A DNA stretch of 64,000 bases, from contig NZ_CP088014.1 in the NCBI RefSeq assembly GCF_021044685.1, positions 1,550,001-1,614,000 of the forward strand, in the 5' to 3' direction. Below, piece after piece: positions 56,945 to 64,000 of this stretch. The number at the start of each line of letters is the position of its first letter. Positions within the stretch are counted from its first letter, which is position 1. Under the pieces are notes generated by a model. The model searched no databases and was not told the origin of the DNA. It worked only from the letters and a program-made list of their open reading frames with translations. The stretch is from Bradyrhizobium daqingense (GTDB lineage: Bacteria > Pseudomonadota > Alphaproteobacteria > Rhizobiales > Xanthobacteraceae). A program made the translations under genes and the position numbers.

Positions 56945-57054
56945 CTTTCGGGCGCGCGATGAATAAGCGCTCGCTGCGTTTGCCCGTTCGAATTCAGCGC
57001 TTCTTCGCCGGCATTCGAGCTGCGCGATCGATGCAAAAGTGAAAATCTAACTAG

Positions 57055-57480
57055 TCATAGGAAGAAGCCGCTGATCTTCGCAGTCCTGCCTGCACAAATC
57101 CGGCGAACTTTCCCATTTTTGTGCTGAATTTGATCACGGCAGGCTCTCTTGAACGCGCCTCCTGATTTTGCCTCGCGCCGCGAACCCTCTAACGCAGAGC
57201 GGGCTTCACCCTGAGTGGCTCCGGGCTCTGGTACGCCACTGCTTTCGATCTCCCTAGGAGGCGTAGATGCCTTTGGGAACTTGAAAACCAAGGGAAAAAT
57301 AGCCGAGACTAGCGCGTCGAGAGCACATCGCTCCTCGGACAGACGTCTTTCGACATACTGGCGGTCAAGCCCCGCGACCTCTGTTTCAAGCAAACGGCGA
57401 TAGCGGTGGATGCGGTTACGGTGGGTTCGCATGGCGGCGAGCGTTTCGCTGATCATCGGCAGAATCTCATTCGAAATCAA
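57055..57480 (-). CDS. Hypothetical protein, 141 residues
   Basis: Starts at TTG 57480 (MISNEILPMISETLAAMRTH), directed by a strong AAGGAGGAGAGG seven bases upstream. Predicted helical N-terminal half with a regular coiled pattern (NRIHRYRRLLETEVAGLDRQ then YVERRLSEERCALDALVSAI); the C-terminal half is polar and basic. I do not recognise the family. Confidence 0.55.
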   Translation of the reverse strand: MISNEILPMISETLAAMRTHRNRIHRYRRLLETEVAGLDRQYVERRLSEERCALDALVSAIFPLVFKFPKASTPPREIESSGVPEPGATQGEARSALEGSRREAKSGGAFKRACRDQIQHKNGKVRRICAGRTAKISGFFL

Positions 57481-57604
57481 ATCCTCTCCTCCTTAACCGC
57501 GTGCCTGCGGTGGAGCATAGCTGACTCCGCGGAGCGCTGTGATTTGATGTCCTTTCTCTAGGGACAGCCCTGAAGGGTCAATTGGGTTCGTAACGCGCCG
57601 CTTC

Positions 57605-57619
57605 TGTACGTAACGTACA
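57605..57619. promoter_or_regulatory. 15-bp palindrome TGTACGTAACGTACA
   Basis: Perfect inverted repeat around one central base, located 125 bases upstream of the 57055-57480 gene. It has the form of a dimeric repressor operator. Confidence 0.4.
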
Positions 57620-57779
57620 ATGAATCCAGCGGGCGCCGTCCGGACAGTGAATATGGCAAGCCAGATGTTGCGCCCTGTTCTGCCGAAAGCAAGACATTCT
57701 GAGGGGCGCGCAAAGCCCGATCGCTAGCTGAGAGCTGTTCGTTTGCCCGAGGCACTCACGGGCCCTGCTCGTCATCGTC

Positions 57780-58314
57780 GCCGCTAGCCGATGAAGCTGA
57801 AGCCGACCTTGCTGACCTGTACGACGAGCGCGGCGACCTCAAGCCCATAGACGCTTGGCCGGAAATTTGGCGGCAAGGCCTCGTTGCCGGTGTCGAGATC
57901 GACGCGCTATACGAAGGGGCGGGCGAGGAGCGTAGGCAAGTCGGTCACGTCAAGAAGATCAGGTTGAGTGATCGACTGCGCCGCCTGGAGCTGATCGGCA
58001 AGCATGTTCGCGTCAATGCGTTCCAGGAGCGGGTTGAGTTTAGCCTGTTGGAAGGACTGGGAGAGCGCATCGATCGCGCCAAGGCTCGCGCAGCATCTCT
58101 TCCAGCGCTTCCGGCTCCGCCGATCGTGAAGGTCGCGTCTGCTCCTCTCCCTTCGCGTGTAGAGCAGCCAGCGCCAGCCGCACCACCTGCGCCGCCGTCA
58201 CCACCACCGCCGCTGCCGAAGCCGGCTTACAAGCCGATCATGCCCGCGCCTGAACCCGCAGCACCGTGGCCGTCGTTCGGCGGCTTCGCTGCGACCGACT
58301 ACGATCCCACCTAG
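57780..58314 (+). pseudogene. Phage terminase small subunit, 5'-truncated
   Basis: The frame DLYDERGDLKPIDAWPEIWR then QGLVAGVEIDALYEGAGEER and HVKKIRLSDRLRRLELIGKH resembles the C-terminal half of phage terminase small subunits (normally 'D.nG.lr.I.dlP', 'tkKvkl.Dk..aLe.lgkhl'), which help the large subunit recognise phage DNA. It continues into a Pro/Ala-rich tail. No ATG exists in frame at the 5' end, and the N-terminal DNA-binding half is missing. Prophage relic. Confidence 0.6.
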
Positions 58315-58335
58315 CAAAAAACGAAATGCTCCATC

Positions 58336-58470
58336 ATGGCAACAATCGCTGCCAACATCGCCACCATCCAAGCCCAAGCCGCCGTTCTCGACACGCTAAT
58401 TGGGCAATTTGCCGCCGCCAAAGCGTTGATCGACGCGGCCGAACTCGACATTCGCAGTCAGCAAGCCTAA
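58336..58470 (+). CDS. 44-residue phage-associated small protein
   Basis: MATIAANIATIQAQAAVLDT then LIGQFAAAKALIDAAELDIR and SQQA: a single amphipathic helix rich in Ala, of the kind following terminase genes. ATG 58336; too short for most gene finders. Confidence 0.45.
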   Translation: MATIAANIATIQAQAAVLDTLIGQFAAAKALIDAAELDIRSQQA

Positions 58471-58472
58471 GC

Positions 58473-58685
58473 GTGGACTTGCACAGGTTTCGCTGCGCTG
58501 TCTGCAATCACGCACTTACGACATTCGCAGCGCATGAAGATTCCATGCATTCCAATGGCCGGTGGCTTCAAGGCGATTTGCGCCCACCGAAGTAAGCCGC
58601 GCTGCAAGTCGTGACCGAAGGCGAGACGCCGCGGCTGCCGGAAGGTTTCAGGGTCGAGCTCGACAAGGACGGTTGGCGGCACTGA
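58473..58685 (+). CDS. Two possible very small genes (40 and 24 residues)
   Basis: GTG 58473-58595 encodes VDLHRFRCAVCNHALTTFAA then HEDSMHSNGRWLQGDLRPPK, with a CxxC pair. GTG 58611-58685 encodes VTEGETPRLPEGFRVELDKD then GWRH. Both resemble short phage-type proteins, but support is limited to composition. Confidence 0.3.
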
Positions 58686-58767
58686 TTCGCGCGAAGCGCC
58701 GATGGCCTCAATGCATCTGCCGCTCTGACTGATCTTCACTAATCCGCCAGCCGCGTAGGGCATGACC

Positions 58768-58992
58768 ATGTCCGATGACTGGACCAAACGAGCGACGAAC
58801 ATCCTTCGAGAACTTCATGCTGCCGAGACGGAGCTAATCGGCAGGGGGGCTATCCTGACCGACGGTAAGGCGGGGACGGTTGATCACGTCTTCCTTGACG
58901 AGGTGCACGGGCTCCGGATCTCGATCGGTGGCCACGACGGCAAGTGGCCGATTTCGACTCTGAAGCTTCTAGACTCCGGTTTCGCCAGATAG
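58768..58992 (+). CDS. Small hypothetical protein
   Basis: About 74 residues, MSDDWTKRATNILRELHAAE then TELIGRGAILTDGKAGTVDH and VFLDEVHGLRISIGGHDGKW, ending with ISTLKLLDSGFAR. It has a beta-rich C-terminal part (GTVDHVxLDEVHGLRI) resembling small binding domains. An ATG at 58762 is also possible. Family not recognised. Confidence 0.6.
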   Translation: MSDDWTKRATNILRELHAAETELIGRGAILTDGKAGTVDHVFLDEVHGLRISIGGHDGKWPISTLKLLDSGFAR

Positions 58993-59015
58993 CGCAGGCG
59001 GTGTCAGCCCGTGGC

Positions 59016-59177
59016 AATGACCGATCAAGGCTGGGGCGCCCGTTCGAGGATGATCCGATCGAGGTAGACGGGCGCAAGCTGGGGGGTGGCATCATGTGGG
59101 CCTTGCACCTCGGAGGGCCGACACCAGATGGCGGGCCACTGCGCAAGAAGGGCAAACCGTGCAGGGTGATCCGATGA
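59016..59177 (+). pseudogene. GWG-type small protein, frameshifted copy
   Basis: ATG 59016 gives MTDQGWG and then loses frame; a second frame continues RPFEDDPIEVDGRKLGGGIM to GKPCRVIR, stop 59175. Together they mirror MTERGWGRRFEDPITIGDRI of the paralogue at 60404. One missing base near 59038 explains the break. Confidence 0.5.
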
Positions 59178-59269
59178 GCCAAATAAACCAGACCGGCCGT
59201 AGGATTATCTACGTCATGATGGTGGTCGTGGTGCTGGTGGTCATCTGGCAGATTCTCACGCCGCTTTGA
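59174..59269 (+). CDS. 31-residue membrane protein
   Basis: MSQINQTGRRIIYVMMVVVV then LVVIWQILTPL: a short basic start and one membrane helix. ATG overlaps the stop of the preceding frame (ATGA). Function unknown. Confidence 0.45.
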   Translation: MSQINQTGRRIIYVMMVVVVLVVIWQILTPL

Positions 59270-59292
59270 GAAGGCCCGCCAGATAGCTTGTC

Positions 59293-59333
59293 CGCCCGGT
59301 CACCGTCCGCGGTGATCACTCGGTGACCGGGCG
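59293..59333. repeat. Hairpin with 13-bp perfect arms
   Basis: CGCCCGGTCACCG (59293-59305) and CGGTGACCGGGCG (59321-59333) around 15 bases. It follows the small membrane gene by 24 bases. Without a T-run, it may be a terminator of a weaker kind. Confidence 0.5.
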
Positions 59334-59406
59334 CCCAGCGCGGTGCGCGGCAGCGAGGCGGAGCCTGGCCGAGTAAGCCAGTCACAGTTTACCTGGAGTG
59401 GCAGCC

Positions 59407-59553
59407 ATGATGCAGAACGTTGTAGCCGGATGCGTCGCAGTGGCTTTGATTATCCTGGCCTTGATTGGCTTCGCCCAAACGCACCGTGAATGTTGGCACG
59501 GGCACGTGCTCCTAACCCATGAGCCCTGCGGATCCGTCAGCCCTTCAATATAG
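59407..59553 (+). CDS. 48-residue membrane protein
   Basis: MMQNVVAGCVAVALIILALI then GFAQTHRECWHGHVLLTHEP and CGSVSPSI: one N-terminal membrane helix and a short Cys/His-bearing tail. GGAGTGGCAGCC precedes ATG 59407. Function unknown. Confidence 0.45.
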   Translation: MMQNVVAGCVAVALIILALIGFAQTHRECWHGHVLLTHEPCGSVSPSI

Positions 59554-59754
59554 GAACAACCATTTTCCGCTGATCTGGGCGCGGGACCGAAGCCCCGCGC
59601 TCTCGTCGTTCACCGCCTCGGCCGGCGGGCGCAAAACCGCTGTCGATCGCAGTGAGCGCTTTTCCACACCCACGACGCGCAGTAGCTCGCGCGCGGTCCG
59701 AGCCACCAGTAATCGATAATTTGACTGTCGCCCGCGCAGCGGTTGGATCTCGGC

Positions 59755-60036
59755 ATGCCTCACCCTGCCCGCCGCCACACGCCCACGCACGCCGAGGGTC
59801 GGCCAATCAAGATCACCTTTGGCGAGATGCGCGAGATGGGCTTGCGCGGCGTCCTCATGTATTGCCCCTGCGGCCGTCACGTTGCGCTCGGCACCGATCG
59901 CTGGCCCGACGATGTTCGGCTGTCAGATGTCGAGCCGCGCTTCGTCTGCACCGCCTGCGCCGGGCGCGGCGCAGACGTACGACCGGATTTCAACTGGAAC
60001 GCAAAAGGGCCGATCGGCGACATGGGCTATCGGTAG
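59755..60036 (+). CDS. Small zinc-binding hypothetical protein
   Basis: Ninety-three residues from ATG 59755 (MPHPARRHTPTHAEGRPIKI). Pattern RGVLMYCPCGRHVALGTDRW then FVCTACAGRGADVRPDFNW has two Cys pairs (CxC and CxxC) typical of a small zinc ribbon. Similar proteins are common in Bradyrhizobium genomes; function unknown. A 13-bp-arm hairpin (60047-60094) follows. Confidence 0.65.
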   Translation: MPHPARRHTPTHAEGRPIKITFGEMREMGLRGVLMYCPCGRHVALGTDRWPDDVRLSDVEPRFVCTACAGRGADVRPDFNWNAKGPIGDMGYR

Positions 60037-60046
60037 CCACCTTAAA

Positions 60047-60094
60047 AACGGCCCCGGCCATGGGGGCTTTTGAAGTGTGGAGGCCGGGGCCGTT
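60047..60094. repeat. Hairpin with 13-bp perfect arms
   Basis: AACGGCCCCGGCC (60047-60059) and GGCCGGGGCCGTT (60082-60094) around 22 bases, ten bases after the zinc-protein stop. Confidence 0.55.
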
Positions 60095-60217
60095 GGAGGT
60101 GACCTTGGCGGTAATGGGGTCGCCAGGTGGTGACGAGCATAGGAAAAACCGGCAATCAGTTCTGTCCACTTGTGCCCAAAGCGGTATAGTTCCTCATCGG
60201 GAACGGAACCGGTCGCA

Positions 60218-60407
60218 ATGAAGGACATGCAGGCTCAGTTAGAAAAGCTCCGCACGGATGCTGCCGAGTGCGCCTTGATCCGCGATCTTGCTACTGAACC
60301 CAAGAAGCGAGATGTTCACAAGGCTGGCCGAGCATCTGACAGTTCTGGCCGACGAGGTTGAACGCGCCATTGCTGCCGCGAGACCTGAGCTGAAGCGGAA
60401 GGAATGA
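60218..60407 (+). pseudogene. Small coiled protein, frameshifted
   Basis: ATG 60218 gives MKDMQAQLEKLRTDAAECAL then IRDLATEPKKR. The expected continuation EMFTRLAEHLTVLADEVERA then IAAARPELKRKE is in another frame, ending at TGA 60405. Loss of two bases (or gain of one) near 60312 broke it. The TGA overlaps the ATG of the next gene. Confidence 0.55.
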
Positions 60408-60678
60408 CGGAACGAGGCTGGGGTCGGCGTTTCGAGGATCCGATCACGATCGGCGATCGCATACTGGTGACGCAGCTCGACGCCGGCGAGTACATCGCCG
60501 CGTCGCCGAAGAAAGAGCACGCCGCATCGGAATGGCAAGCCGCGATGAAGGTGGAGGCCCGAGTATGTTTGCCAGCATCGGGGTCATGCGGGCATTGAAC
60601 CGCCACCACGTCCCGGAGTTTAACCCGAAGGGCAAAGAGCCTCACTGGGGCCGGCGCAAGCTGAAGAGGGACCAATAA
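60404..60678 (+). pseudogene. GWG-type small protein, probable frameshift in the middle
   Basis: The first frame MTERGWGRRFEDPITIGDRI, LVTQLDAGEYIAASPKKEHA, SEWQAAMKVEAR ends at 60598. A second frame from 60565, MFASIGVMRALNRHHVPEFN then PHWGRRKLKRDQ, ends at 60678. In related rhizobial proteins these two parts form one chain of about 100 residues, so one frameshift is likely. Two separate small proteins remain possible. Confidence 0.5.
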
Positions 60679-60700
60679 GGCGCCGCCAACTGAGGCGGCC

Positions 60701-60895
60701 TTACTCTCTCACAGGATGCAAGTCGGACGGCTGTACGGCGAGCCGATAAGCAATCTCCCGGGAGCCGTCGAAGACCTCTAGGACGCGCTCACAGATCAGG
60801 CACTTGTAGTGCCCGGCGTTGCCCTTGCGGGATTCAAGTTCGATCCGGCGAGATCCCGCCGAACAATCAGGGCACGTCACGTCGCCTTTCTTCAT
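60701..60895 (-). CDS. Small zinc-ribbon protein
   Basis: MKKGDVTCPDCSAGSRRIEL then GNAGHYKCLICERVLEVFDG and SREIAYRLAVQPSDLHPVRE, 64 residues. Two CxxC knuckles (CPDC, CLIC) form a zinc ribbon. It is a frequent Bradyrhizobium family of unknown function. ATG 60895 was chosen because the protein starts cleanly there. Confidence 0.7.
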   Translation of the reverse strand: MKKGDVTCPDCSAGSRRIELESRKGNAGHYKCLICERVLEVFDGSREIAYRLAVQPSDLHPVRE

Positions 60896-61322
60896 GTGAC
60901 AGTTATGATGCAGGCTACCGCAGGGGTCAAAGGTTAGTGTTTGCCCGACGGAACGCAGCTGGGACCAGTACGCCCCGAATGGGAAAAGCCGCAGCGTGGT
61001 TCCAGCCCCACTGCGGCATTCCCGGAATAACAAAAAAATTAGTGCTCAAATCGCGCCGGTGTTCCTTCAGTAGAACACCCCGTTCCGAAAATGGAGTCCG
61101 GACAACTACCGGACTTCGGTTTTCTACGTATTGTCACTTGGAGGGCCGACATGGCTGGGCATGGCAATTCCAGCCCCAATGCTCCCGGTTGCCGATCCAA
61201 TTGCGGATTTGAGCGCCGGGAGTGCTAGGCCCACCAGCGTGAACCGGCGCCCACCGTAAATTTCCCAAGGTCAAAAAAAAGAACCGCCGACCTTGGTAAC
61301 TAAGGCCATCAGCTGAGGCTGC
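60896..61322. other. Intergenic region with hairpins
   Basis: No gene seen. Inverted repeats: GCTCCCGG (61181) with CCGGGAG (61216), and CCAAGGTC (61265-61272) with GACCTTGG (61289-61296), whose loop carries an A8 run. Confidence 0.4.
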
Positions 61323-61565
61323 TTACCTCTGCTCGTTCCTCGCACGGGAAGCCAGTCTATCCAGCTGGCCAGCCAAACCCACGAAACTTCGGGCGATGTT
61401 TTTCAGGGCGGCGGCGCGATCCTTGGAAATGCCGCTCACGCCAGAAAGTCTCTTGTAGTGGTTAGCCTGCTCGCGGCACTCAGCAATGTTGATCAATGGC
61501 TCAGCCTTCCTGTTGCCCGCGCGGGACGTGGGATCGCCTTTCCCCGCTGGCTTGCCTTCTACCAT
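61323..61565 (-). CDS. Small hypothetical protein
   Basis: 80 residues from ATG 61565: MVEGKPAGKGDPTSRAGNRK then INIAECREQANHYKRLSGVS and ALKNIARSFVGLAGQLDRLA. Basic start and two helices. The pattern 'AECREQAxHY...AL.NIARSF..LA.QLDRL' is shared with small rhizobial proteins of unknown function. Confidence 0.6.
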   Translation of the reverse strand: MVEGKPAGKGDPTSRAGNRKAEPLINIAECREQANHYKRLSGVSGISKDRAAALKNIARSFVGLAGQLDRLASRARNEQR

Positions 61566-61643
61566 GTTAGGCCCTTAAATCAGGTTCGGACACTGGGTTA
61601 GATACGGACAGCGCCGGCTCGAGTTTTGAAAAGGAACACAACG

Positions 61644-61783
61644 GTGGGCGTCTATGTGAACACCGCCAAGCAGGTCGGCGACGTCGATCACATCAAGTCT
61701 TCGCGACGGTGGACGCCGCGGAACGATGGTTCGAGGAGAACGACCCGGAGGGCGTCGCCTTCGAATACGATGTGATCGAGTGA
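61644..61783 (+). pseudogene. Small acidic protein, frameshifted
   Basis: GTG 61644 (AAGGAACACAACG upstream) reads VGVYVNTAKQVGDVDHIK, then the frame must shift to give VFATVDAAERWFEENDPEGV then AFEYDVIE, stop 61783. One base is missing near 61698. The restored 46-residue protein is of a type common in rhizobia. Confidence 0.6.
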
Positions 61784-62081
61784 TGTGGAGCGGATAATCA
61801 GCGCCACATCGTTGGTGGGTTCAAGGCCTTGCGACCCGCCGCTTTCAACGCGTCGGTTGAGAGCTGTCCATGTGCCGCAGCATCGAGCAGCTTCGAAGCA
61901 ACGTACGCTCTGGCGCCCGTTTCGCTTACAGGAATATTTTCGCAAACTTTATAGCGCGACGATCTGGGTCGGAAGAGCGCGGCGATCAGGATGGCGAGTC
62001 AGTGTCGCGGCGCGATGATGATCGCCGCGATGATTGTCGCGCGCAAGAGTTTTGTTTGCTTTGATTGTCGCGGAGCGTCAA

Positions 62082-64000
<1,919 letters not shown>

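Overview
The window is accessory DNA from an alphaproteobacterium, most likely a Bradyrhizobium-type rhizobium. This rests on the GC-rich sequence, an Omp25-like outer membrane protein remnant, many small hypothetical genes of types common in that genus (DUF3892, DUF7662, short zinc-ribbon and helix-turn-helix proteins), a rhizobial-style trb conjugation operon and dense insertion-sequence debris. It reads as the worn interior or edge of an integrative/symbiosis-type island rather than core chromosome. Species was not determined.

Layout. 1-5 kb holds a broken outer-membrane gene, a DUF7662 gene, an unknown 179-residue gene and decayed small genes. 5-17 kb is bracketed by two same-length, apparently identical 1,526-bp IS5-family elements. 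Between them lie a cluster of small genes preceded by a repeated hairpin leader (7.65-9.48 kb) and a nested structure at 11.3-15.4 kb: a group II intron sits directly after a terminator hairpin, and its reverse transcriptase is split by a serine-recombinase element with 26-bp terminal inverted repeats. An HU gene follows at 17.3 kb.

19.0-22.3 kb carries the most interesting intact cargo: a HemN-like radical SAM enzyme, translationally coupled to a PrnB-like protein of the heme-dependent indole dioxygenase superfamily, then a GNAT acetyltransferase. This looks like a small-molecule pathway. 22.7-35.3 kb contains IS110 remains, a sigma factor with a broken partner, and a minus-strand block of island housekeeping genes: DUF2493, Toprim, a frameshifted methyltransferase/strawberry-notch helicase and a truncated ParB-like protein. 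35.3-39.1 kb is an IS graveyard (ABC exporter fragment, IS3, IS481 inside IS66).

39.3-49.0 kb is a tightly overlapping trbBCDEJ-trbK-trbLFGI-DUF2274 operon for a type IV conjugation pore. No relaxase or coupling protein is visible, so transfer would need functions from elsewhere. 49.1-53.2 kb has an alpha/beta hydrolase, a CopG-like protein, an MFS transporter broken by a 13-bp repeat expansion and a LysR regulator. 54.4-57.5 kb carries phosphomannomutase/phosphoglucomutase, a LuxR-type regulator and an unknown gene. 57.8-61.8 kb is a set of very small genes with a phage terminase remnant, several frameshifted. The window ends inside an IS21 element.
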